Shown here one piece after another: positions 24,209-33,209 of a DNA stretch of 64,000 nucleotides. The notes under the pieces were generated by a model. The model made no database searches. It was not told where the DNA came from and saw only the letters and a list, made by a program, of their open reading frames with translations. The translations under genes were made by a program, and so were the position numbers. Within the stretch, counting starts at the first letter, position 1, and every line of letters starts with the position of its first letter. Location: IMG/VR virus record IMGVR_UViG_3300046516_001816, positions 220,984 through 284,983 of that record; one strand, given 5' to 3'. The DNA comes from a virus.

Positions 24209-24790
24209 GTGAACTCTGCTCGCCCCATGAAGAAGGTGGTTCTCATCCCATACTGGGTGCAAGAAGCACTTTCGCGTAACAACTGCGCCTTGGCAGATGC
24301 GTTGAACTTCGATCAAGTCATCAAGTGTGTTAACGTTAATGATTTGATTGGCTTCCTCGCGTTGCAGGAATACATGCTGGAGCTTGGCGGCTATGAAGTG
24401 TCGGGCAGCGCCCTGATGCTGTCGTGGTCGGCAAGTGCCAAAGACGAGGGGTCGGACTCTTTGCTCACGCAAACTATTATTCCGTTCACCTCGCAAGCGG
24501 AGTATATCGAGGACGTGCACAGTCGGTTGTTCACCCGGGACAGCCAATGTGACCGCCTTGCGCACCATGTAGAACCCTTTAATATGTATGACATTACGCA
24601 TGACGTTGCTGGCGTAGTGGTACATCCGGGTTTCTTCACGGAAGAAGTCGGTTCGAATGGGTACCGCGCGGCGCTCATTTGTGCAATTCTGAAAGTATTG
24701 TATGCGTACAACGCATACCACGAGGTGGCGAGCACGCCTCTGTTTAAGCGTTATCTTGGATTGCTAGCTGAGAAGCAGCTGTCAATTTGA
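24209..24790 (+). CDS. unknown protein, 193 aa, upstream of the major capsid gene
   Basis: GTG 24209 is chosen because GGAG lies 9 bases upstream; ATG 24227 lacks a ribosome site. Soluble and mildly acidic, with several aromatic and histidine residues. No motif is recognised. Its position next to the capsid gene suggests a head-assembly role, which is inference. Confidence 0.6.
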   Translation: MNSARPMKKVVLIPYWVQEALSRNNCALADALNFDQVIKCVNVNDLIGFLALQEYMLELGGYEVSGSALMLSWSASAKDEGSDSLLTQTIIPFTSQAEYIEDVHSRLFTRDSQCDRLAHHVEPFNMYDITHDVAGVVVHPGFFTEEVGSNGYRAALICAILKVLYAYNAYHEVASTPLFKRYLGLLAEKQLSI

Positions 24791-24843
24791 GGTTAACAAA
24801 GCCCCAGTAGTCTCTTTTTAACTGCAAAAGGTTGGGATCACTC

Positions 24844-27054
24844 ATGACCGCACTGTTCCAAAACAAGAGCCGCATCGGCTCGCAACCGGCGACTCAGCTG
24901 GACAAGCTGGTGGGCTCGCTGCGTGAAGAAATGAACGGCCACGGTGCCGCATTCGCAGACCGCCACATCTCGAAGGCAGCCCTGTCGCTCGAATCGATCG
25001 ACGCATCGCTTGCCCGCGAACTCGAAGGCTCGCTCTCGCAGCTGAACTCCGCCCTCGAAGGCATCGTCAACGAGCACGGCCTGTCGGGTGACCTGACGGC
25101 GTCGCAACGTGACGCAGCTCTGGCTGCCATGGCCATGACCGGCGACATGGGCTCGTTCCTGCACGGCCAGATCAAGCACGACATGGTCAGCACGGAATCG
25201 ATGAAGTTCATCACCGTCGGTGGCGAAGACCACATGTACGAGCGTGTCAAGCCGGCACTCGAAGCGTACGACGAGAAGGAAAACAAGAACGCGGTGGTGT
25301 ACTCCGTCGCGTACAACTTGCAAGCTGCACGCCAGGACGAATTCGGCGAAGCCTTCTACCCGACCGTCGTCGTGACGCCGGACCAAGTGGGCTACACGGT
25401 TTCGATCCGCCTGATCGAAGTGTACAACGAGCCGAAGCGCGCAATCAGCGGCGCTCCCTCGCAGAACTTCGGCCGCAAGAACATCGTGCAAGCCGTGATC
25501 GATCCGTCGATCCTGCGCAACGACCAAACGAAGATCGTTCCGGTCTATCGCACGGAAAGCGCACCGTACTTCGTGACGAACGCGGCCGTCGAGCCGTACA
25601 ACGTCATGATGACGGACAACACGTCGGTCCTGACCGCACCGCTGGCAGTGGGCCAGAAGTTCTCGCTGCTCGGCCTGTCGCAAACGGAAGCGCTGCTCGA
25701 AACGGGTATCCTCGACGTCACCGACGCCATCGACAGCTCGATCTACCTGTCGGCTGTGTACGTCCAGTTCACGACCGGTGGCGCAACGCCGACCGTGGAA
25801 ACGGTGAAGTTCAACACGCGTCAACTGCCGCTCGCGTCGTTCAACTACGCACAGCAGAACGTCTACCGTCAGATGAACCTCCAGTTCAAGACGGAAACGC
25901 TGCTCATCGGCGCGAACACGGTTCAAGCTGACGGCGCTGCATCGACGATCCTCGCACCGATCGTGTCGGGCGACTACGAAGCGCGTTTCGGCTTCTCGAT
26001 GTTCGGTTCGGTGAACCTCGAACTCGGCGACACCGAAATCAACGCATCGAACGTCGGCGTGAACACGATCAAGAATTCGAGCGATCAGTCGCTGGATCTG
26101 ACGACGGGCACGGGCGCGACGCTGGCTGCGCTGTTCGCAGGCGCGAAGGTCGTGGGTTACGACCTGGAAGCTCATCGTACCAACAGCAACCGTCGTCAAC
26201 GCGGCCAGCTGCTGAACACGAACTTCTACAACCAGATCTACACGGTGCCGCTGCTGGCTCCGATCTCGATTCCGCGTCCGATGGCTGTGGGCGATTCGAA
26301 CGACTCGAGCGATCTGGCTTCGCTGATCACGGCAACGCGTATCCGTACGTCGAACGCCGCAGTCGACGCCATCTTCACGATGCAAGACCTGCTCGCGGAA
26401 ACGACGTCGGCGCTGAACACCGGTGCTGCTCCGAATGCTGCTGCCGACACCCCGGAAATCCTGGGCGTGACGCGCTTCATCATTCAGCCGGCGTACATGA
26501 CGAAGAACCTGGCAATCGACACGCAGACGGACAGCCTCTCGGCTCACCAACGCGCGGCCGACATCCAAGCTTCGCTCATCAACTGCCTGCGCGACATGGC
26601 GTACACGCTGTACGTGCAATCGGGCTACAAGGCAGCTGCGGACGCACTCGCAGGTGGCGTGGGTCCGGTGCCGACGGTCATCATCGGTACGGATCCGTAC
26701 ATCGCGCGTTACCTGATGGTGACGGGCGACCTGCGTACGCTGGGTGGTCAGTTCGACGTGAAGATCGTGTCGACGCTGAACGAACGCATGACGGGCAAGA
26801 TCGTGATGAGCTTCGGCGACTTCTCGAACGAGCGCGCTGGCGTGCCCAACCCGCTGCACTTCGGTAACATGGCATGGAAGCCGGAAGTCACGGTCGTCCT
26901 GCCGATGATCCGCAACGGCGCACAATCGAAGGAACTCACGGTCCAGCCGTCGTTCCTGCACGTCACGAACCTGCCGGTTCTCGGCGTGGTCAACGTCTCC
27001 GGTATCAGCAACATTGCGTACAGCAAGGTGCCGGTCAACTTCCATACCGTTTAA
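24844..27054 (+). CDS. major capsid protein
   Basis: 736 residues from ATG 24844 (a TTG at 24832 is less likely). Size, extremely biased codon choice (a sign of very high expression) and position fit a phiKZ-like HK97-fold major capsid protein. The first 118 residues are helical and Ser/Ala/Glu-rich and could be a scaffolding domain removed by a prohead protease; STE|S at 116-119 and SLE|S at 48-51 match the S-x-E type cleavage site known in such phages. An internal domain at about 271-465 is duplicated in the 33210 gene. Confidence 0.8.
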   Translation: MTALFQNKSRIGSQPATQLDKLVGSLREEMNGHGAAFADRHISKAALSLESIDASLARELEGSLSQLNSALEGIVNEHGLSGDLTASQRDAALAAMAMTGDMGSFLHGQIKHDMVSTESMKFITVGGEDHMYERVKPALEAYDEKENKNAVVYSVAYNLQAARQDEFGEAFYPTVVVTPDQVGYTVSIRLIEVYNEPKRAISGAPSQNFGRKNIVQAVIDPSILRNDQTKIVPVYRTESAPYFVTNAAVEPYNVMMTDNTSVLTAPLAVGQKFSLLGLSQTEALLETGILDVTDAIDSSIYLSAVYVQFTTGGATPTVETVKFNTRQLPLASFNYAQQNVYRQMNLQFKTETLLIGANTVQADGAASTILAPIVSGDYEARFGFSMFGSVNLELGDTEINASNVGVNTIKNSSDQSLDLTTGTGATLAALFAGAKVVGYDLEAHRTNSNRRQRGQLLNTNFYNQIYTVPLLAPISIPRPMAVGDSNDSSDLASLITATRIRTSNAAVDAIFTMQDLLAETTSALNTGAAPNAAADTPEILGVTRFIIQPAYMTKNLAIDTQTDSLSAHQRAADIQASLINCLRDMAYTLYVQSGYKAAADALAGGVGPVPTVIIGTDPYIARYLMVTGDLRTLGGQFDVKIVSTLNERMTGKIVMSFGDFSNERAGVPNPLHFGNMAWKPEVTVVLPMIRNGAQSKELTVQPSFLHVTNLPVLGVVNVSGISNIAYSKVPVNFHTV

Positions 27055-27062
27055 CGACGGAG

Positions 27063-27140
27063 TGGAAAAGTGAAAGGGTGAGTGATTCGCAGTGGCTCGC
27101 TACACGGGAGTCGCTGCCCTTTCACAGTAGAATCAGACGT
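27063..27140 (+). other. structured 3' untranslated region of the major capsid gene
   Basis: GTGAAAGGG (27070-27078) pairs perfectly with CCCTTTCAC (27117-27125), with GCAG/CTGC-type pairs inside. It lies between the capsid stop and the terminator at 27153, so the capsid mRNA would end in two stacked structures, possibly stabilising it. Confidence 0.45.
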
Positions 27141-27152
27141 ACGCTGGGGCTT

Positions 27153-27195
27153 GGCCTCTGTCTGCCCTTCGGGGTGGGCAGAGGCCTCTATGCCG
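27153..27195 (+). terminator. long TTCG hairpin with TCTATGCCG tail
   Basis: GGCCTCTG...CAGAGGCC outer stem, with TGCCC-TTCG-GGG at the top, followed by TCTATGCCG. Terminator of the major capsid transcript. Confidence 0.75.
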
Positions 27196-27199
27196 TCAA

Positions 27200-27240
27200 T
27201 TTATTTTTGGTTATATATTACCTACCTGAGCAGGATTAGA
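27200..27240 (+). promoter_or_regulatory. AT-rich candidate promoter
   Basis: TTATTTTTGGTTATATATTACCTACC after the capsid terminator; its TATATA core resembles those at 6.1 and 14.2 kb. Confidence 0.3.
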
Positions 27241-27264
27241 AGGGGAACATTGGGAGCTCAGGAA

Positions 27265-28446
27265 ATGAGTCTTGACTATTTTATTCCAGATGCGTTTTTC
27301 GGGAATACAGAGCTCAGTCAGATCAATGCCAGTGCGCACGCCGTCTTTTTAAAGGAGGACGTGTTTACGAAAACCACCCGGTATTTTAATTATACTGGAC
27401 AAGTGGTGACCGTAATTGAGCGCTCGGGCATCCAGCATGAGTTTGGGTCAATACCCAGCTACAGCCGGGCTGACTTTATGATCGTCACGGATTGGAAGAT
27501 TCATAAGTCCTTGCACTTGGGACTGGTGAATTTCCTCAAGGTAGAAAAGGAGAATGAAACCGCTGTGATTCGTAAGCTTCGGGAAGTGGTGCTTAAATAC
27601 CAGCCTACCATCCACGAAGAGTTCATCTTCCTCAGAACGGAAGAGAAGATATTATTAGGAGACTTGGAGAAGCATCGCAAGGAGATTTATGTCCATGATC
27701 ACGACGTCGTGGTATCGTTGTATCGGGGCATAGAAGCCGGACCTCATCCGTATAGTCCTCTGGGTCGTGCGTTGGATATGACCACCGCCATGGAGCGCGA
27801 TGCTGATAGCAAAGCGTTTTGTGAGACCATTCGGATTGTCGACAACCTGGGGACGTATGGAGATCGATTCATCAACCGGAATAAAAGTGTTTATCGAATC
27901 GAAGCCGTGCGGGACGCAACGCGTGAGGATGGCGTGTGGGTGATACGGAACAAACCGTTTGAAAACACCCGGTTGCCGTCGAAGGTGGGTTGGCGACGCT
28001 ACACATTTGAGGAAGCTGACGGAATCCTCGAATTGTACAAAACTTACGCAGAAGCGGAACATTGTGGTGATGCCGAGTATAAACGCAAGCAAGAACTGCT
28101 CGAACTTGAGACGAGGCTCACTCGGGAGAAGACAGAGCTTGCGGAACAGAAGCTGCGTCATCAAAGTCAACAGCAAGAATGGGACATGGATAAAGCACGT
28201 CAGTTGTCGCAGTTCGAGCGGCAACAGGCGGCTTATGCCGAAGAGGCATTCCGTGCTCGGCAGGAGCTGGATCGACAGAAACATTTCTACGAGCGGCAGA
28301 TGCTCGATCTGCGCAGCAGTGCGGAGCGTAGGAAGGATGTGTCGGACTGGCTGAAACACCTCCCCGCGATTATGGGTGCTGTCGGTGTAGCCTGGCTAAG
28401 CTACAAGACGGCCCAGTTTGCGGCCAATCGTGCGAGTGCCCCCTAA
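27265..28446 (+). CDS. coiled-coil protein with C-terminal membrane anchor
   Basis: 393 residues from ATG 27265. A mixed N-terminal domain (1-265) is followed by a long charged coiled coil (about 270-365, rich in Glu/Gln/Arg/Lys). A single hydrophobic helix near the end (LPAIMGAVGVAWLSYKTAQF) looks like a tail anchor. Its codon use is less biased than that of the flanking capsid genes, so it may be a recent insertion in the head module. Function unknown. Confidence 0.65.
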   Translation: MSLDYFIPDAFFGNTELSQINASAHAVFLKEDVFTKTTRYFNYTGQVVTVIERSGIQHEFGSIPSYSRADFMIVTDWKIHKSLHLGLVNFLKVEKENETAVIRKLREVVLKYQPTIHEEFIFLRTEEKILLGDLEKHRKEIYVHDHDVVVSLYRGIEAGPHPYSPLGRALDMTTAMERDADSKAFCETIRIVDNLGTYGDRFINRNKSVYRIEAVRDATREDGVWVIRNKPFENTRLPSKVGWRRYTFEEADGILELYKTYAEAEHCGDAEYKRKQELLELETRLTREKTELAEQKLRHQSQQQEWDMDKARQLSQFERQQAAYAEEAFRARQELDRQKHFYERQMLDLRSSAERRKDVSDWLKHLPAIMGAVGVAWLSYKTAQFAANRASAP

Positions 28447-28483
28447 AGAAACGATAAACCTACTTTTACAAGGAAGAACTGGT

Positions 28484-30127
28484 ATGGATGATGGACTGAT
28501 CTATCGGATCGAAGAGTATATGCCGAAGCTGAATCCGGCGATAGCGAACGGCTTCGCATCTTACCAGATGACCGAACACAACGTCGTCAAGTATATCGAC
28601 AGCGTGTTTCGTTCGGCAGCCAAAGGGTTCCCCGAAGGTTTGACCTACGAAGGCTGCCGGCGCTGTACGCCCCTGGAAGACTTCAACGAGTCGTCCAAGA
28701 AAAAGGGCAATAACAAACGTACCTTCGATGTCGCGGTCTCGTACACGTACATGATGAAATATCTGTTCAAGTACAAGGGCGAAGACATCACGCGCTTTAT
28801 CAATCTGCCGTTTGTCGGCGATGCGGGCTCGATCGTGATGAGCGGCTCGCGCTTCAATATCTCACCCGTGCTCTCCGATCGGGTGATCTCCGTGGGCACC
28901 GAAACCGTCTTCGTGCGTCTGCTGCGCGATGTGCTCACCTTCCAGCGGGTTCCCCAGAACATCAACGTCAATGGCCTGCGTGAACAGGTCAACGTCGCGT
29001 GGGCGATGATTTACCACAAGTCCGCGAAAGACAAGCGCATTCGTCCGACGGTCAAGATGCATTCGACCATGGTGCATTACTTGTTCTGCAAGTACGGTCT
29101 CATGAAAACGTTCGAGATGTTTGCGCGCTGTACGCCGGTGATCGGTGGTCCGGAAATCAACACCAATACCTATCCGGCTGACGAGTGGGTGATCATTGCG
29201 TCGACTCAGATCAAACCGAAGGGCTGCGGCAAGGGCCTGTATGAACCGACCAATCTGCGTGTGGCGGTGCATAAAACGGATTGGTCGCGCATGATGGTGC
29301 GCAATCTGATTGGGGGGCTGTTCTATGTCGCCGATCACTTTCCGGGTCGCGTGCGCGCGGAGTATATCAACAACACGGACCCCAAGTGGATGGATAACAC
29401 CAGCACCTGGATCAGTCTGATGGGCTGGGTGATCTGGGGCGGCAACCAGCACGAAGGCGTGTTGCGCGAACGGGTAGAAGAACACCTGCGATCGCTGGAT
29501 GAATACATCGACAATATTGTCCTGGACAAGTTCCGTCAGATTGGAGTGCAAGCCACCGATCTGTATCAGTTCATGGCAGTTATCATCGAGAACATCACCG
29601 ATATGCTGCACAAAGCGAGTGATAAGGTCAACAGCATGTACGACAAGGAACTGTCGGTGCTGTACTTTGTGCTCAAAGATATCACGAGCGAGATCTTCAA
29701 GCTGTACTTCAAACTGAAGGCGGCGAGCAAGAAGGAGCTCACGAAGAAGGATATCGACGAGCGCATGAACAAGACCATCTCGATGGGGCGCATTTTCAGC
29801 ATCACCAAACAGCACCCAGAAGTCACGACCATCAGTAGTTCGGGTGACAATATGGCGCTGAAGATCACCGGGGTGTTGGTGCCACAGTCGAGTAGTTCCA
29901 AACAGTCGGGTCGCAAGGACCGGGTGGTGATTGATGATCCGTCGCGCTTTCTGCATGTGTCGTATGCAGAGATCGGTGGCTATTCGAATCTGCCCAAGTC
30001 CGACCCGATTGGTCAGTCGCGGATCAGCGGCTGGTGCGAGACCGACCCCGATGGGCTCGTGCTGCGTCGTCCGAAGTTCTACGACATGCTCAATGCGTAT
30101 CAAGACCAGATCCGCAGACGGCGTTAA
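28484..30127 (+). CDS. unknown 547-aa protein; candidate RNA polymerase beta-like subunit
   Basis: ATG 28484 after ACAAGGAAGAACTGGT. No simple motif is decisive. The segment INLPFVGDAGSIVMSG and the following beta strands up to FVRLLRDVLTF recall the region near the N-terminal lobes of multi-subunit RNA polymerase beta. In phiKZ an RNA polymerase subunit gene (gp123) lies between the capsid and portal genes, as this one does. This is a tentative assignment from weak sequence resemblance plus synteny. Confidence 0.4.
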   Translation: MDDGLIYRIEEYMPKLNPAIANGFASYQMTEHNVVKYIDSVFRSAAKGFPEGLTYEGCRRCTPLEDFNESSKKKGNNKRTFDVAVSYTYMMKYLFKYKGEDITRFINLPFVGDAGSIVMSGSRFNISPVLSDRVISVGTETVFVRLLRDVLTFQRVPQNINVNGLREQVNVAWAMIYHKSAKDKRIRPTVKMHSTMVHYLFCKYGLMKTFEMFARCTPVIGGPEINTNTYPADEWVIIASTQIKPKGCGKGLYEPTNLRVAVHKTDWSRMMVRNLIGGLFYVADHFPGRVRAEYINNTDPKWMDNTSTWISLMGWVIWGGNQHEGVLRERVEEHLRSLDEYIDNIVLDKFRQIGVQATDLYQFMAVIIENITDMLHKASDKVNSMYDKELSVLYFVLKDITSEIFKLYFKLKAASKKELTKKDIDERMNKTISMGRIFSITKQHPEVTTISSSGDNMALKITGVLVPQSSSSKQSGRKDRVVIDDPSRFLHVSYAEIGGYSNLPKSDPIGQSRISGWCETDPDGLVLRRPKFYDMLNAYQDQIRRRR

Positions 30128-30155
30128 GCAGTCTACAAGGAAAACGTAATAACCC

Positions 30156-30181
30156 GGTGAGTGAGCTGGGCTTCACTCACC
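30156..30181 (+). other. hairpin between genes
   Basis: GGTGAGTGA pairs perfectly with TCACTCACC across an 8-base loop. No T run follows; the next gene's TAAACCAAGGA motif is just downstream. It may be an attenuator or mRNA-stability element. Confidence 0.45.
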
Positions 30182-30209
30182 CCAAGCTAAACCAAGGAAA
30201 ACAAACGTC

Positions 30210-32264
30210 ATGTACCAGCAACAACTCCCCTTCAGCCCGGATCAACTGCAACAAGGGTTCCTCCAGGGTATTGGGCCGGGCTGTCCCCCGTTCGTTCCGC
30301 AGCTCACGGGTATCCAGCCGTGGTTGCAGAACTACGTACCGGCCATCGCAGGTTATGTCGCCGCGGAGATTCAGAATCAGGCGGAAAAGAATCACTTGCG
30401 TCGGTTCTTCTTCAATATGTTCGGTCGCAACAACTTCGCCAACGAGGACTATATCTCGGTGGTGCAGGCCGCAGCCGACTATCTTCAGTCGCAAGTCGCA
30501 CAGAACCCCAATGTGCGGATTGAGGCGATGATCGATCAGATCGTGCCGCAGACGGTGGAATTGTTCACGTCGCAGATGACGCGTGCCTTTCCGCAGCTGA
30601 ACGCGTATCTCACGCCGAACATGCAGTACAGTGTGTCGCAACAACACGCTGCGTTCGATAACGTGAAGATGCAGATCGAGCGCTTCAAGGGCGGGATGCA
30701 GGCGCCCATGGGAATGCAGCCTCCGATGGGGATGGCGGCGCCCCAGCAAGGCATGATGATGATGCAGCCGACGGGCTATCAGCAGCCGGGCGCGATGATG
30801 CGTGGCGATCCGCGTCTGGGGGGCAATCCGGGCAGTCTCGGGGTGAGCCTCACGGGTCCGGTCACGAGCCTCGCACCGCAAGGTGTGGCGATGGCACCCA
30901 ATCCGCAAGGCAACAGCATGGCGGCCACGAGCCGTTGGGCCATGCCGGATTTGTCGACCCCGCCGGTGCGCACGATCTCGATCGCCCAGCAGGAACAGCA
31001 ACAAGATTCGGGCAATGTGCATATTGCACGCAGCGCGATGCCGGTCCAAAGCACTACCAATCAAACCACGGAGGCCAGCAGTATGAATACCCCGGTACAA
31101 GAACAGGCAGCGCCGCAGGAAGGTCCGATCGAGCCGCTGGCCACGACGTCGCTGAAATGGAAGCGTAGCGCCATTCAGCCGTATTTCCCGGCTTGGGATC
31201 CCCAGCAACAGGATCTGTATTTGCAACGCTTGGCCACCGGCGAGGTGGTGGTCAAGATGAAGGTGAAACAAAAAGGAGCGGAAGTGGAGTACGATCGTCA
31301 CAAAATCCCGAGCGTGTTCGGACCGGCCTTGCCGACGCTCGACCTGAGCAACACGGCGAAGACCCTGGAAATCGTGCAAAAGGGACTCACCGAAATCGAA
31401 CAGGAAAAGAAGGAACGCCTGGAATCGGTGGAACCGTCGTTCAGCACGCGCGTGAATCCGAACTGGTATGTCGATGTGTCGCCCGAGATGGTCTGGTTGA
31501 CGGGTTCGGTGAACTGGCTCGCGTCGATGGAAAACGGCAAGGTGCCCGACATCTATCGTCAGTACGGTCAGGTCGTCGAGATGATCGTCGGCACGGAAAA
31601 CGAAGACAACTACATCGAGTCGTTCCGCGATGCAGGGACCTTCGTGAACCTGCATCGCATGTTGAACGAAACCCAGGGCAAATGCAGCACCCAGCTCTGG
31701 TATCGTCTCAACGATCGGATCACGGAACTGGTGAACCGGGCCCTCGAATTCAACCTCTCGCTCACGGGTCTGACGATCGACTCGTTTGCGAACGACGGCT
31801 TGGATATCATCGAGTATCTGGGCAACCACTACGGTGATACGGTCAAGGGCGCGTTCTTGCACAACCAGGCGTATCTGATTCGCAGCATCTTCGAATCGAT
31901 CTCGCAGGAAAATGCTGACGCGCTCGACGGCAACTTCATCCCGCATCCGGAAGAAGGCGCCGAAGTCGACCCCGAAGCGAAGCCGCCGGTGTTCACGCAT
32001 CTGGTGTCCAACGGCAGCTTCACCTTCCTCAACTGCCTGGCACACGAACTGTCGCTGGAATTCGACAAGGATCACCCGGCGCTCCTGACGGACAGACTCA
32101 CCCCGGTCTTGTATCGTCTGGCCAAGGGCATCATCGAGGACGCCAAGAGCTACACGGGTGCCACCATCGGGCGTCATTTCGTCCAGACGCTCGACGGTCA
32201 CATCCTCGAAGTCGACACCGCGTTCCTGGGTGAAGAAGCGTACCTCGTACGCAAGCTGAAGTAG
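30210..32264 (+). CDS. large protein with Met/Gln/Gly/Pro-rich disordered linker
   Basis: 684 residues. A helical N-terminal domain (about 1-155), a low-complexity linker of about 170 residues with Met-Gln-Pro-Gly repeats (GMQAPMGMQPPMGMAAPQQG is typical), and a C-terminal domain (about 340-684). TAAACCAAGGAAAACAAACGTC precedes the ATG. Such linkers can drive condensation or link scaffold-like domains. Function unknown; the position among head genes suggests virion assembly. Confidence 0.65.
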   Translation: MYQQQLPFSPDQLQQGFLQGIGPGCPPFVPQLTGIQPWLQNYVPAIAGYVAAEIQNQAEKNHLRRFFFNMFGRNNFANEDYISVVQAAADYLQSQVAQNPNVRIEAMIDQIVPQTVELFTSQMTRAFPQLNAYLTPNMQYSVSQQHAAFDNVKMQIERFKGGMQAPMGMQPPMGMAAPQQGMMMMQPTGYQQPGAMMRGDPRLGGNPGSLGVSLTGPVTSLAPQGVAMAPNPQGNSMAATSRWAMPDLSTPPVRTISIAQQEQQQDSGNVHIARSAMPVQSTTNQTTEASSMNTPVQEQAAPQEGPIEPLATTSLKWKRSAIQPYFPAWDPQQQDLYLQRLATGEVVVKMKVKQKGAEVEYDRHKIPSVFGPALPTLDLSNTAKTLEIVQKGLTEIEQEKKERLESVEPSFSTRVNPNWYVDVSPEMVWLTGSVNWLASMENGKVPDIYRQYGQVVEMIVGTENEDNYIESFRDAGTFVNLHRMLNETQGKCSTQLWYRLNDRITELVNRALEFNLSLTGLTIDSFANDGLDIIEYLGNHYGDTVKGAFLHNQAYLIRSIFESISQENADALDGNFIPHPEEGAEVDPEAKPPVFTHLVSNGSFTFLNCLAHELSLEFDKDHPALLTDRLTPVLYRLAKGIIEDAKSYTGATIGRHFVQTLDGHILEVDTAFLGEEAYLVRKLK

Positions 32265-32269
32265 TATCG

Positions 32270-32296
32270 GTGGGCGGGGCTGCGGCTCCGCCTCAG
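32270..32296 (+). other. hairpin between genes
   Basis: GGCGG-G-GC-TGC-GGC-T-CCGCC, without a T run or the TATGCCG tail. A possible weak terminator after the 684-residue protein. Confidence 0.4.
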
Positions 32297-32342
32297 ACAA
32301 CGCAATACAACTAAACCATCTTTAAGTACCAAGGAAAGAATC

Positions 32343-32765
32343 ATGACGACGCAAAAAGATCCGCTCGAAGTCATCGTGCAAGGTGGTGACGTCGAAGCTA
32401 ACACGCTCGTCTTCGGAGTGGTTCAGCACGCGCTGGATAACGCCGGATTCACGGACGTGTCGGTGCATTCGCCGCAAGGTGATGTGCCGTGCGATGTGGA
32501 AGAAGTCCCGACCCTGCTGGACGTCGTGCGCGCCAACCGACCGCACCTGTTCGATACGCCGATCCGTGTCGAGCAACGCGCGCTGGGTGAAGACGTGCTG
32601 GCAATGTCCACGGACGATCCGGGCGCGATTGGCCTGGCGAAGGTAGTCTACGGCGGTGGGCTGGAAGAAGCGGGTGTTGTGGCCACGGTCGAAGCAGAAG
32701 TACTCCAAGCGATGGAGCGCGATGACTTTGCCGATCCGGTGCAAGACGAAGACGTCGCCTATTAA
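32343..32765 (+). CDS. small acidic protein, 140 aa
   Basis: Strongly acidic with few Lys/Arg, especially in its C-terminal third (ERDDFADPVQDEDVAY). Soluble. Acidic small phage proteins sometimes mimic DNA or bind host enzymes, but nothing specific is visible. It is followed at 21 bases by another small acidic protein. Confidence 0.6.
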   Translation: MTTQKDPLEVIVQGGDVEANTLVFGVVQHALDNAGFTDVSVHSPQGDVPCDVEEVPTLLDVVRANRPHLFDTPIRVEQRALGEDVLAMSTDDPGAIGLAKVVYGGGLEEAGVVATVEAEVLQAMERDDFADPVQDEDVAY

Positions 32766-32786
32766 TCCATTATCCCCGGGACTGAT

Positions 32787-33125
32787 ATGGCCAAAACTGT
32801 CAAGATTCATCTGGGGCTCAGCGTTGTCTGTACCGTCGCTGACGATGTGGATGAGCAAGGACTCGTCGATGAATTTGTACGACGCACCGAAATCGCGATC
32901 GGTAACGGCATGATTGAAAGTGGGCCGAGCGTGGAGATTGATGAGCATTCACTCTGCGGCACGCTGATTCCGCTGGTGACGGATCCCCTGGAGGACTTTA
33001 TGCATCAGCGTATTGAAGATGGCGAGATGGAGCTCGAAAAAATTCCGGAGCGCCTCGTTCAGTACGGGTTGATGGAGCCGGCTGACTTCCTATCGGAAAT
33101 GACTGAACGCATGCAAGCGCAGTAA
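32787..33125 (+). CDS. small acidic protein, 112 aa
   Basis: Acidic and soluble (VTDPLEDFMHQRIEDGEMEL). It shares its neighbour's general composition but no clear sequence similarity. A T-rich-tailed hairpin follows. Function unknown. Confidence 0.6.
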   Translation: MAKTVKIHLGLSVVCTVADDVDEQGLVDEFVRRTEIAIGNGMIESGPSVEIDEHSLCGTLIPLVTDPLEDFMHQRIEDGEMELEKIPERLVQYGLMEPADFLSEMTERMQAQ

Positions 33126-33148
33126 GTTTGCCGCGGTCCTTTGATTCG

Positions 33149-33180
33149 AGGAGGCTTCGGCCTCCTTTTTCTTTTATGCT
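33149..33180 (+). terminator. TTCG terminator with T run and TTTTATGC tail
   Basis: AGGAGGC-TTCG-GCCTCCT, TTTTCTTTTATGCTGG. It combines a classical T run with the TATGC tail. Confidence 0.8.
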
Positions 33181-33209
33181 GGTCGCACAAATTTAAACCA
33201 AGGTTCGTC

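Noticed and set aside
24838-27045. A 735-codon open frame antisense to the major capsid gene
   Set aside because: Caused by the strong codon bias of the capsid gene. Its protein is Arg/His/Val-rich without domains, and there is no ribosome site.
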